64,000 bases of DNA from assembly GCA_022701365.1 (NCBI GenBank), contig JAKUHH010000177.1:372001-436000 (forward strand), given 5' to 3'. Below are positions 33,276 through 43,738 of this stretch, in pieces. Every line of letters starts with the position of its first letter. Position 1 is the first letter of the stretch. Source of the stretch: Mycocentrospora acerina (taxonomy: Eukaryota > Ascomycota > Dothideomycetes > Pleosporales). Below the pieces are notes generated by a model. It was not told where the DNA came from, did not search any database, and was given only the letters and a program-made list of their open reading frames with translations. The translations under genes and the position numbers were made by a program.

Positions 33276-35069
33276 ATGGCCGACCCGCCGCCGCCGCTCG
33301 CGCTGCCCATGCGCCGCCCGCTCGACGAGGACCACGCGCCCGCCGTGTCGTCGCCGCTCAACCCCAACCCCGACGCCGCCGCCCGCGCCCGGCCACGCGC
33401 GCCCCAGCGCGAGCAGCGCGAGAAGAAGGAGACGCTGAAGAAGCGCGAGGCGTCGGCCAGCACCCGCGCCAGCACGCCGGCGACGCAGCACGGGGGCGGC
33501 AGCGGCAGAGGCGCGGGCAGCCACGGCAGCGGCAACGCCAACGCCAGCCGCAGCCCCAAGACGGCCGACTCGCCCATGCGCTACTCCATCCCCGAGCCCA
33601 AGGCCGCCGACTACGACCCGCCCAAGGACGGCCTGCTGGTGGCCCACGAGCCCGCGCCGCTGCACGCCCCCACCGGCGCCGAGCTGAAGAAGCCGCACGA
33701 CCACGCGTGGAACAAAAAGGGCTACAAGTACACCCACTGCGTCGCCGACCCGCTCTTCCGCCACAAGCAGTTCTACCGCCAGACCGACCCGCGCCCGTAT
33801 GGCCCGCGCATGAGCCACGAGGACTCGGACAAGTGGTTCCACTTTGACGACACCGCCACCATTGTCACCCAGGACAAGGGCTGGCGCATGGGCCGCGGCA
33901 ACGTCGTCGCCCGCGAGGGCCGCGCCTACTACGAGGTCAAGGTGCTCCGCGGCATCCCCCCCGCCGGCCCGCGCGACCCCACCGACCCCGCGACCGGCGA
34001 GACCAAGCCCGGCCCGCACATGCGCATGGGCTGGGCCCGTCGCGAGGCGCCCCTCGACGGCCCCGTCGGCTTCGACGGCTACAGCTACGCCATCACCGAC
34101 GCCCGCTTCGAGGCCCAGCACCGCTCGCGCGCCTCCAAGATCTTCAAGCCGCTGCCCAAGGGCGCCAAGAGCAAGCACATGAAGGCCCGCCCCCCGCACG
34201 GCAAGCCCGTCCCCGTCGAGTACATCACCGACCAGCACATCCAGGAGGGCGACGTCATCGGCCTCGAGATCCGCCTGCCCGCGCTCTCGCTGCACCGCAA
34301 GGTCGTCGAGGGCATCTACAACCCGGCCGTCGACCTCGGCGACGGCTTCGACGCGCCCACCGCCGCCGCCGACCCCTTTGCCACGCCACTCGACATTATC
34401 CGCGACCGCATCCCCGTCCCCTACAAGGGCAACTTTTACTTTGAGCAGCTCGACTACCAAGTCACCAAGCCCGTCGAGGCCTACCACGACCGCGGGCCCG
34501 TCCCCAAGATCCACCCCTCGCCCAACCACGACGACGTCAGCCTGCGTTCCCTGCCCCACTCGCACATCAAAGTCTACAAGAACGGCGAGGAGATTGGCAT
34601 TGCTTTTGAAAACCTGCTTGCCTTTTTGCCCCCCGCCAGCGTGCCCTCGCTCGAAGCAGTCAAGGCCGGCGCACGAACAGGCTTCGACGACGGCATGGTC
34701 GGCTACCTCCCCGCCATTTCCTTGTTCAACGGCGGCATCGCACAGGTCAACTTTGGCCCAGACTTTTGGTGTCCGCCCCCAGAATTGGCTGTTGCAGACG
34801 TGCACATGACGGGTGGTGGTGTTGATGACGCCCAGCAGGCCATCCCCGAGGGGAGACGCCTCCGGCCCATTGGCGAGCGCTACAAGGAGCAGATTGCCGA
34901 GGATGTGCTGTGGGACATTATTGACGAGGTCGATTTCTTCATGCAGGACGGGGGGTGGGAATACAAGGGCGAGGCGCCCCAGGATGTGGCGGGTAAAGCG
35001 ACACCTAGGGCGAGAGGCTTTGTTAACCCCGATGAGAATCTGGGCGTCGAAGTGGGAAAGCGCTACTAA
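33276..35069 (+). CDS. BRE2: COMPASS complex SPRY-domain subunit, Bre2/Ash2-like
   Basis: A single exon of 597 residues. The N-terminal 110 residues are low-complexity Pro/Ala/Arg with a charged stretch (QREQREKKETLKKREAS). From about residue 175 a SPRY domain runs DKWFHFDDTATIVTQDKGW, RAYYEVKVLRG, HMRMGWARREAPLDG and FDGYSYAITD; it is interrupted by a basic insertion of about 50 residues and resumes with GDVIGLEIRLP, then IKVYKNGEEIGIAFENL and YLPAISLFNGGIAQVNFGP. This split SPRY layout is typical of fungal Bre2, the Ash2 counterpart in the Set1/COMPASS histone H3K4 methyltransferase. The C-terminus contains VLWDIIDEVDFFM, fitting the short SDI helix that docks on Sdc1/Dpy-30. The coding DNA is unusually GC-rich (about 70% by eye), which creates long spurious antisense frames. 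Confidence 0.93.
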   Translation: MADPPPPLALPMRRPLDEDHAPAVSSPLNPNPDAAARARPRAPQREQREKKETLKKREASASTRASTPATQHGGGSGRGAGSHGSGNANASRSPKTADSPMRYSIPEPKAADYDPPKDGLLVAHEPAPLHAPTGAELKKPHDHAWNKKGYKYTHCVADPLFRHKQFYRQTDPRPYGPRMSHEDSDKWFHFDDTATIVTQDKGWRMGRGNVVAREGRAYYEVKVLRGIPPAGPRDPTDPATGETKPGPHMRMGWARREAPLDGPVGFDGYSYAITDARFEAQHRSRASKIFKPLPKGAKSKHMKARPPHGKPVPVEYITDQHIQEGDVIGLEIRLPALSLHRKVVEGIYNPAVDLGDGFDAPTAAADPFATPLDIIRDRIPVPYKGNFYFEQLDYQVTKPVEAYHDRGPVPKIHPSPNHDDVSLRSLPHSHIKVYKNGEEIGIAFENLLAFLPPASVPSLEAVKAGARTGFDDGMVGYLPAISLFNGGIAQVNFGPDFWCPPPELAVADVHMTGGGVDDAQQAIPEGRRLRPIGERYKEQIAEDVLWDIIDEVDFFMQDGGWEYKGEAPQDVAGKATPRARGFVNPDENLGVEVGKRY

Positions 35070-35803
35070 TCATGAAATACTTGTTCGAGTCGATTCATTA
35101 ATTTCGATGAACGGGCTGATATTAAAGACAAGTGTTGGTTTGGATGGATAAAAGTTGGTAGAAATGAGATGGGCTAACGTGAAGAGAGCGGATTGACATG
35201 AAGAGAATATTAATAAAAAGAAGGTGGGTTAGCTTGAAGAGGGTGTATTAATACGGAGAGAGCATCAGTATGAAGAGAGAGCATCGATGCAAAAAGATGG
35301 ACCTGTACAAAAAGACCAATACGAAGAGAGCAGTACTGTCAGGGATGACGACAATATCAACCCAAAAAAGACAAGAGATTCAAATACAATAGATACCCAC
35401 ACCATACCGTATCACACTTTTTTTACTTCATCACCCTCCTTTTTTACCTTATTACCTTTCTTACTTGATCATCTTTCGTACTCTATTACATTCCTTACTT
35501 TATTCCTTCATCACTTACTCCTTCATCACTTCATCTCCACGTATAACAATTGTAAATACGCCCTACTTGCATCTGTTTGCGCCCTACAGGAATACACTAG
35601 GCTGCATCCAGTAAGAGAGCGGAATTAAAGACATGCAACATCAACTTCACTCTACATAAATATTTCCCTTTCCCATTTCTTTCCACTCAACTCCCCGTTC
35701 CCATTAGTCAATTCCTCTCACAAAAACACACATGATACAGTGACCCCTCTCTCCCACTCCCTACCACAATCATCCCAAAAACCCTCCAAAAATCTACCCC
35801 GCA
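35070..35803. other. Intergenic with degenerate GAAGAGAG repeats
   Basis: About 730 bp. The stretch 35170-35335 has imperfect repeats around GAAGAGAGC and GGTTAGC/GGCTAAC; two copies about 60 bp long are recognisable at about 35171-35226 and 35227-35290. A T/C-rich stretch (35415-35540) follows. It holds the Bre2 3'-UTR and the decarboxylase promoter. No gene is seen. Confidence 0.55.
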
Positions 35804-37361
35804 ATGAACTCTTCGCAATTCCGCGACGCGGCTGGTAAAGCCATTGACGAGAGTAAATTGCCTGAATTATCTATAATCAAGAATAAATACTAAAAAAGCT
35901 GCAGTCGCCACCTACTACGACACTCTCTCAGACCGGCCTGTTCTCCCCTCCGTTGCCCCGGGCTACCTACGCCCACTCCTTCCATCCTCCACCCCCGAAG
36001 ACGGTGAATCATGGGACACCATTCAAGCAGATTTAGAACGCGTCATCGTGCCCGGTCTAACCCACTGGCAGCACCCCAAATTTATGGCCTTTTACCCCTG
36101 CAACTCCTCCTTCCCAGCCATGTTAGGTGACATGTACTCTGGCGCATTCAATGCTGCCGCCTTCAACTGGATCTGCTCGCCTGCGATTACAGAACTCGAA
36201 ACTGTCGTCATGGACTGGGTGGCTAAGCTGATTGCTCTGCCAGATGTGTTTCTAAGCGAGGGCGAGGGCGGGGGCATTATCCAAGGCACGGCAAGCGAGG
36301 TGATTGTCACGGCTGTTGTTGCAGCGAGGGAACGCCTCATCAGACGGCGGTTGGCAGACATGCCCGAGGGAGAGGAGAAGCTAGATAGAGCGGCAGACAT
36401 GCGGGGGAAACTCGTCGCCCTGGGGAGCGAGCATGCGCATTCGTCCACCCAAAAGGCCGCCATCATCGCAGGCACAAGGTTCAGAACCGTGTCCGCCCCA
36501 AGAGAGGAAGGATACCGCGTTACCGCCTCAGCACTGAGAACCACAATTGAAGAGCTAAAGAAAAAGGGACTGGAACCCTTCTACTTCACCGCCACACTAG
36601 GCAGTACCGCCACATGCGCCATCGACGACCTTGAAGGCATTGCCGAGCTCTCAAAAGACTACCCGGACCTCTGGATCCACGTTGACGCCGCCTACGCCGG
36701 CTCCGCCCTCGTCTGCCCCGAATACCAACACCTCTGCCCCCCGCTCGCAGCCTTTGACTCGTTCAACTTCAACCTCCACAAATGGCTTCTCGTCAACTTT
36801 GACTGCTCCGCCTTCTTTATTAAGCGCCGCAAAGACCTCATCGACACCTACTCCATCACCCCCAGCTACCTCCGCAACGAATTCACCGAATCCGGCCTTG
36901 TGACCGACTACCGCGACTGGCAAATCCCGCTGGGCCGCCGCTTCCGCAGCTTGAAGGTGTGGTTCGTACTCCGCTCGTATGGTGTCAGTGGTCTCCGTGC
37001 TTTTATCCGCAAACACATTAGTATGGGGGAGTACTTTCACAGTCTTCTCCTCTCGCGGCCTGATATCTTTAGCGTGGTGACGGGCGCGGCATTTGCGCTT
37101 GTTACATTTCAGATTAGGCCGCAGTCTTCTTCAACATCTTCTGATGATGATAAAGCTGGGAATGACACCAATGTCGAGGCGCTTAACCTTGCTACTAAAA
37201 CTGTGTATGAGAGGATGAATGCAAAGAAGGAGTTTTTCATCAGTAGCTCTGTTGTGTGCGACACATATCTTATTCGCATTGTTAGTGCGTCGACGAGTTC
37301 AGAGAAAGAGTATCTGAAGATGGTGTTTGAGCGGTTGGTGGATGCTGCCGAGGGGAAGTGA
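35804..37361 (+). CDS. Aromatic-L-amino-acid decarboxylase (PLP, group II)
   Basis: Two exons, 35804-35852 and 35905-37361, with a 52-bp intron, encode 501 residues. The PLP lysine is K309 in FNFNLHKWLLVN; D277 in HVDAAYAGSA pairs with the pyridine nitrogen; H195 in EHAHSSTQKAA stacks on the ring. These fall within six positions of human DOPA decarboxylase (K303, D271, H192). The flexible catalytic loop region SYLRNEFTESGLVTDYRDW followed by QIPLGRRFRSLKVWFV is very close to the animal and plant enzymes. It converts tyrosine, DOPA, tryptophan, 5-hydroxytryptophan or phenylalanine to the amine and CO2; which one cannot be read here. A Ser/Asp-rich insertion (QSSSTSSDDDKAGND) interrupts the C-terminal domain. 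No targeting signal is visible, so it is probably cytosolic. Confidence 0.93.
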
Positions 37362-38639
37362 GGATGAGTAGATGAAAAGATGAATAAACGAATAGATGAC
37401 TAAATAAAGAATTAAGGAATAAAACAGACTTGGTATGTAGCAATCTCATCTCATGTTGTCATGTAAATTCTAAGGGTGACGGTGAGAGCAGTGAGATGTT
37501 GGGTGCTCCTTGAACTTAAAATATACATATACATATATGTATATGTATATGTATATGTAAAAAGAAAAAAAATCTCATTCATTGAAGTTAGAACACATAC
37601 ATTGTAACAACCATCCAATTCACCCCCCCTCGATTCAGCCTCACCTCCCCAATCCCTCATTCAAGAAAAGCCTTGGAACCCTTTACTTTACCTCTTTTCC
37701 CTTAGTACCAGATCATTAATATGCCTAACCCCCTTCTAACCCGTAGCATACAAGGACGCAGGAAGCGTAACCATGAAGAATAATTTCTCTGTATACTTTT
37801 TTTCAACAAGACCTATACGTATAGAGATTAGTATTCTTGGTGTCCTCAGTGCCAACACTTCCATGTGCCCTGTTTCAGACCCTTTTTTCTTCCTCCTAGC
37901 ATCGATACGTCTAACTAACTACCAAGGCTCAAATACTAGAAATGAGGATTTTAATGGATATGGAATTAAAGCTTTGAACCTTAATTCATGTGAAGCTAAT
38001 ATTTTTGCTGACTTTGTAGCTGCTTTCTACTTTGGATTCTGGTTGTTGTGATGTTTTTTATGCAGCTTGATAACTTTGTTTCTTTTTTTTTTACTCAAGT
38101 TAGTCATGGCGATGGGTTTGTATTAGGTGAATTTATACATTGAGTGAATCCATGCATTGGGTGAATCCACGCGTTGAGAACACGGACTCAGTCGCAGGTG
38201 TAACAAACACGTTGTGATAACCATCCGAATCGCCTCCGATTCGGCTTTAATACCCCCCCACTCTCTGTCCTCAGTCCTAGCTTCCAAGAGTTCTCCACCC
38301 TCAGCAGTCAGCATTAACTCCGTCACACCCCTGACCTCCTTCCGAGCCTTGGTATTCAGCAACCGATTCTGGTGGAGCCTGTGCAAAACTTGATTTCTAA
38401 CCTACATGTTGGCTTTGTACAAAGTAAATTTGTGCAGTTGTAAATTGCAAGTACGATTGGCAACGGACACTAGGCGGATGAAAACTATATTCGGTGATGG
38501 AATGCGGATACCTTTGTCCTATTGTAGAAAGTACTATTCATTTTATCAAGCTACAGACTTTGTATTTAAATCAAGTACATTGCTGTCGCTTTCTAGTTCA
38601 ACACATAGAACGCACAACTGATCAAGCATTCAAGCTATT
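37362..38639. other. Intergenic, AT-rich, with TATG microsatellite
   Basis: About 1.3 kb between the decarboxylase and the NmrA-like gene. It contains an (ATATGT)n-type microsatellite at about 37518-37560 and becomes AT-rich. Near 38140-38170 the phrase GTGAATCCA(C/T)GC is repeated at about 21-bp spacing. The 92-codon frame at 37773-38051 is AT-rich, has no family resemblance and is not called. Confidence 0.5.
37518..37560. repeat. ATATGT-type microsatellite
   Basis: About 40 bp of alternating TATATG/TACATA units in tandem, with a palindromic centre (ACATATATGT). Confidence 0.8.
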
Positions 38640-39848
38640 ATGAGTAAGCAACGCGTACTTCTCGTGGGGGCTACAGGTCATACGGGTGAATCCATTCTTA
38701 ATGGGCTCCTTGATGACGGAGAATTCGTACGTCCAAACCAGCCTTCATACCATGACACTTTTAACATTTTTTGGGGGGTCTTCAGGAAGTAGAATGCTTA
38801 GTCCGTCCATCGTCTGTTTCTAAACCTGCTATACAGGCACTCAAAGCAAAAGGTATCACTATTAAAGTGGGAGATTCTCTTAGCCTAGTAGAAGAATTGG
38901 TTGAGATTTTGCGTGGCGTTGATGTTCTCATCAATACCCACAGCATGCCTATATACGAGGGGCAAAGGAATATCGTCATCGCTGCAAAGGAAGCTGGCGT
39001 GAAGCGAATTGTGCCATCTGGATGGATCCCTACCATTGCCCCTGGAGGCCTCTCAAAACCTCGAGATGACGTGAGTACTGCAAACATCTTTTACTCGGCT
39101 CGTTCAAATCCGGTTGGGAACATTAAAATCTAATTCCACACGACCTACAGAAAGAGCAAATATACAACCTTATCAAGTCGTTGCGTATTTCCTATACTAT
39201 CATCGACGTCGGCTGGTGGTCTCAGCTTGCTCTGCCATTGTTGCCCTCAAGACGTACCGCCTATGCAAGCATGTATCCCGATGCTAAATTCATCGTCCAT
39301 GGAACCGGCGACGTTCCCAACATCTACTCGGACCTCCGCGACATCGGCCGCTGGGTTGCCCGCATCATCAAGGATCCACGAACCCTAAACAAATACGTCG
39401 TCACCATCAACGAAGTCATTACTGATGCCGAAATACTCGCGCTCGCTGAAGAGATTTTTGAAGAGAAACCGATAACCGAGCAGGTAAGTGCTCACGACAC
39501 TGTCTCGTCGCACTCTACTCGAGTGCGTGAATCCCCACTAATTGTAGACGATAGGTTACCAACGCAGAGATGGAAGCCCACGCGTCAAGAGCCAAGGAGG
39601 AATTCGCAAAGGCTCCGGACATGGAAAAACTCATCATCTGTGCTCACGCTCAGTATGACTGCTCCAAGTACGTACGAGGGGACAACACCCCAGAGAATGC
39701 AACATACCTTGGGTATCTCGACGCCCGCGAGTTGTATCCTGACTTTAGGCCCGTCACCCTCCGCGAGTACTTTACAGAAGTAAAGGAAAATAAAGTTGCA
39801 GACGCTTTGCCATACGATGTTTCGCAGCTGAGATTAGACAAGATATAG
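38640..39848 (+). CDS. NmrA-like / isoflavone reductase-type NAD(P)-dependent oxidoreductase
   Basis: Four exons, 38640-38726, 38786-39070, 39151-39483 and 39555-39848, encode 332 residues. The N-terminal Rossmann motif is VGATGHTGESIL (GxxGxxG form typical of atypical short-chain dehydrogenases). DVLINTHSMPIYEGQRNIVIAAKEAGVKRIVPSGW matches strand 4 and the region after it. KEQIYNLIKSL supplies the lysine used as general base in isoflavone/pinoresinol reductase-type enzymes, and YTIIDVGWW follows. NmrA proteins lacking catalytic residues act as redox sensors; the conserved Lys favours an enzyme. The third acceptor (ACGATAG) was chosen over a TTGTAG seven bases upstream because only it keeps the frame into VTNAEMEAH. 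It lies in AT-rich surroundings between the decarboxylase and the FAD oxidase. Confidence 0.87.
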
Positions 39849-40984
39849 CGGTTGGATAGATTGAGAAGATCCAATAAGAGTCTCGTAAAGCTTCAAGTCT
39901 TTTTTTAGGAGATCTAATGTGCCGTCTAATCTAATCTGCTTTCTCTCAAATTACGTTATGTAGGCTTTGAGAAGAGGTCGACTAATTGATTTATATCCTA
40001 CTCGATTCTAGTGGCTATCTATCCGTAGCTATGCTCGGCTAGCTGGCATGGCAGACATTCAATACGGCGTAGAATCTTGCTCTGCATTGTCCCACTATAA
40101 TCTTACAAACAAGATCCATTTATCCCTATAGACTTGCTTCTCACTCTTTCACCTACTATCTACCCTTGTCTAGCGGCATGTTGAGATCCTGTTATACTGC
40201 TTGATCTTAGTAGTTAGAAATTTTCCAATACTATTACTGTAAAGAAAATGAATTGAACTTTTTGATCAGGGATCATGTAAGTGTAGAGAAATACAGTTGG
40301 ATTTGTGCATGTATCTATGATGCACCATAATTAAGGGTAAGAATCATCAAGAAAACTGATTAATAAAGTCGAAAAAATTAATTTTTCTGTAGAATTTCAA
40401 AAAGTCTCTTTCATGTTAAAAAATTAAGAGAAGGTTAAATTACAATTAGTATAGTTTAACCTTGGTAGAAGCTGTAGCTTATTTTTCTTTCTCAGGTCAC
40501 AGCTTTATCCTAATGTGCCATGCAAGCCAGAAAAAGACTATGGTGTATCATCTGATGCATCATGAGATGAAACAATACATATTCTCAGTATGTACCAGCT
40601 AACCAGGCCCTGCTACACGTTAGGTAGACAAATGTCAACAAATTTTCCAAGGGTCAAGCTTTTTATTATGTGCTACTAGCGTACTATATAAAGAGTTAAG
40701 CTACTCGTGTTAATGCTTTTCTACTAAGGAGCTTAGTTTTAGGCATACCTTGAGCTAAAGTCATTTGATCCCTGTAGTCCTGGCCTGAGAGCTTGAGAAC
40801 GTAAATGTAACTGTTGCGTAGGAGTATATCAGTCTCCTGGCTTCACTGTTAGAGAGCATTGGTTATTAGGAGTGAGAGGGACTATGATACTTATGTTTAC
40901 ATAAACTGTAGTTAAATTAAAGTGGTCTTAGCTCTTAGGTCATATAAAGCACATCTCTAACGTGTATTATGTAAGTGCTCTTAT

Positions 40985-41023
40985 AGATAGACAGCAAAAT
41001 AGATAGACAGCAAAATAGATAAG
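40985..41023. repeat. 16-bp tandem direct repeat
   Basis: AGATAGACAGCAAAAT occurs twice in tandem and is followed by a partial third copy (AGATA). Confidence 0.8.
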
Positions 41024-41522
41024 ATATAAGCGCATATTTAAGATAATACAAATACAAATCCCGGAGTCCTCCAAGTCTTCAATGGATTTTATATTTTTGT
41101 AGAACTTTGTATACTAATATTGTTTAGAGTCACGTAACCTAAAACTGGCCCGTATTGCCTCTAGCCGTAGGGCGTGGTTGCTTGTGACAACTGTGACTTG
41201 TCTTTAACTTTGGGTTGATCTTCTTAGCCTGTATTCTTAACAGCTTTATCTATTATTCATTTATCTGCTCTAATTATGACTAGATCATAGCGTTAATTTA
41301 TGCGCAAATCCACCGCATCTTACTATGGGATTCTCTTCTCCACTACAAGTAGGGAAAAAGTAAGGAGGCAAATAGGAATGGCAGTAAAATCTTTATTGGT
41401 TAGTATAATTATTAGAATAACCCACCTTTTGTATAACGACGTAGGCAGTTATTGTGGATCCTAGTGTCTTTGTAGTAGTTAGAAATATTGCATAAACATG
41501 TTATTCTACCTTTTGGAATTGT

Positions 41523-41544
41523 GAACAGAGAACAGAGAACAGAA
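41523..41544. repeat. 7-bp tandem repeat
   Basis: GAACAGA is repeated three times in tandem within the AT-rich tract. Confidence 0.75.
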
Positions 41545-42032
41545 GATAAAATATAACTATTTCAAAATACCAGGATTGTGGCTAAATAGACACTATGTAT
41601 GTAGTGATTTATATTTAAAAGAAGACAGAAGCTAAATTGACTAAGAGAACAAAACATGTAGATCTAATGCTCATTGTGCCATGAGGAGAGAATAACAGAG
41701 GAGAGGAGAAGCTAGATTGGGACAGTTCTTTCTTGCCACTGTTTTCTCGCATTCTAATCTGCACACTTTCTTAGGCGATCTCTTTAGTTGTATGTTGCCA
41801 ACTGATTTACTTAAACCATCCGATAGTTCTTGGATTGTGTTGTTTGCGCCAGATTCACATGAGTTTTGAGATATGCACTTCCTTAATGCTTCACTACCCG
41901 TCCGACATGACGTAAAGAAAATGTTGATTGTGCTTGTAAGAGGAAAAGAGCAGTCATGTAGAAAAGTGTGAAAAAAACTGGAAAATCATATATTAATAAT
42001 ATTCAACACCCACCCGTCTATTTCACCCCACC

Positions 42033-43738
42033 CTATGGTGACCCACTCACGGGAGCACCGCCCAGCTTAAAGTAGCCAGGCTGTAGAATCTCAAATACAC
42101 CAGTGGGGTCGTATTTCTTAGAAACAGCCTTGAGTCTTGCTTGGTTTCCTGCGCCGTATCCCGCAACGACATTTTGGTAAGGGCTGGCGTAGTTCATGTA
42201 TAGGTAGGAATCATCGAGGCCCCTTGCTTTTGCCGCGGCGATGGAGCGTTCCATGATGCGCGCGCTGTACTGGGCGATTATTGCGTCGTCTGCGCTGTTG
42301 GACCACTTGTTTGCAATGAGGACTAGCATTAGGGGTCCATCCTTGGGGTCAAGACCGAGAGCGTTGCCACCTCGTGCTGCTGTTTTGTCGAGTTGTGGTT
42401 GTGTGATGACTTGGAGGGAGATGGTGGGTTGGACGTCGGCGAGGTTGGCAACAGAGAGGACTTCTTCAAAGTAAATGTCCTTGGTTACAGTAGCTAGATC
42501 CTTGTCAAGCTTGACTGTCCAGGTCCAGAAGCTCTGGCGAAGACCGGCGCCGACGGCAGAGCCAGCAAGTAAGGTGGTGAGCTGAGCAAGACTCCTGACT
42601 GCAGTAGTATCTTGGATTGCGCCTGATATGCCATTGTACTCTGACAAGATCGGGGCGTTTGTGATGGGTTCACCATACTCCAGCTCGACATTTGCGATGG
42701 CCACCCCAAGGAATCCAAACGACAGAATCTGATGCGCTATGTTCTCTTCGGTCTTCTTTCCGAGATTAACGTAAGCGTCGATGAGAGCAGGGATTTGAGG
42801 TGAGAGGTATGTTCGCATTCCACCCCACATGGTTGGCGCTCTTGGAACAGAATACACATTAAACTGTGTGACAATACCAAAGTTGTTCCCTCCACCTCGG
42901 AGCGCCCAGTAGAGGTCAGGATACGACTTTTGGCTGACTGTGATAATGATTCCAGCTGCCGTTACGAGTTCATACGAATCGACATTGTCGCATGCCAATC
43001 CATACTTGCTCGAGAAGTAGCTGATACCACCACCGAGGGTCAATCCACCAACACCGACTGAAGAAACCTACGCTCATATTAGCGGGTTCCAACTCCTTGA
43101 ACTGCCGATCACTCCACATACCCGGCCACCAATAACGGTGAGATTCTGCTTCTCAAGTGCACTGTAGACATCGAACCAAGTCTGTCCCGGCTGGAAAGAC
43201 ACAATCTTCTTATCAGAAGACACGACAACCTTGTTCATCTTTTCAAGGGAGATGGTAACTCCACCATCCACGTTCGACCCTCCCGGAACAGCCGAATGCC
43301 CGCCACTCTTCGCTGCAAAGGGACATTGTGTGAGTCGCGAGATTAGGATGGCGGTTGAAACATCCAACGCCTTCTCTGGCTTGAACACGCAGTAAGGTGT
43401 GATTTCACGCTGCTGTGCTGACCACAGTGTATTGATAAAGGCTGTGTAAGCCGTCTCTGATTGAGTTTCGACTTGGTCATCACCAAACACTCGTTTGAGC
43501 GAGTTGCACTGATTTGTCAGTTTGTAATCCAGCATTTAAATCAAGACAGGATATAACATACGGCGATCGAGCAGCCACTCAAAAGAGACCGCTCTGACAA
43601 TTGCGACAGATCAGGGATAGCGGAGACGTTGATGCCATTTTCAAGAAGCGCTTCCGTGACGTTAAAGTCGGCTGGCTCAAAGACATTCTGGGATAAGACG
43701 CCTGCTGCAAGAGCGAGGGTCAAAACAGGGGTCCTCAT
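42033..43738 (-). CDS. Secreted FAD-linked oxidase, berberine bridge enzyme-like
   Basis: Three exons on the minus strand, 43738-43562, 43508-43122 and 43067-42033, encode 532 residues. The N-terminus MRTPVLTLALAAGVLSQ is a signal peptide. The FAD-binding domain contains PFAAKSGGHS, with H130 at the position of the histidine that binds FAD covalently, then VSSVGVGGLTLGGGISYFS and YPDLYWALRGGGNNFGIVT. In bicovalent BBE enzymes a Cys precedes the VGVGG motif; here that place is Ser, so only one covalent link is expected. The C-terminal BBE segment is YLYMNYASPYQNVVAGYG...LKAVSKKYDPTGVFEILQPGYF. Enzymes of this type oxidise alcohols, sugars or amine/aromatic intermediates in secondary metabolism. 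The substrate is unknown. Confidence 0.92.

Larger units (their letters stand above)
39849..42032. other. AT-rich, frame-free tract
   Basis: About 2.2 kb between the NmrA-like gene and the convergent FAD oxidase gene. No reading frame of 60 codons or more exists in any of six frames between 39,875 and 42,032. It is AT-rich throughout and contains a 16-bp direct repeat and a 7-bp tandem repeat (listed separately). No transposase remnant or terminal repeat is recognisable. It looks like decayed, possibly RIP-mutated DNA, but that is inference. Confidence 0.6.

Noticed and set aside
33213..34805. 530-codon frame antisense to the Bre2 gene
   Set aside because: It lies wholly opposite a well-supported SPRY protein in GC-rich DNA, where stop codons are rare on every frame. 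Its product is Val/Gly/Ala/Leu low complexity with no motif.
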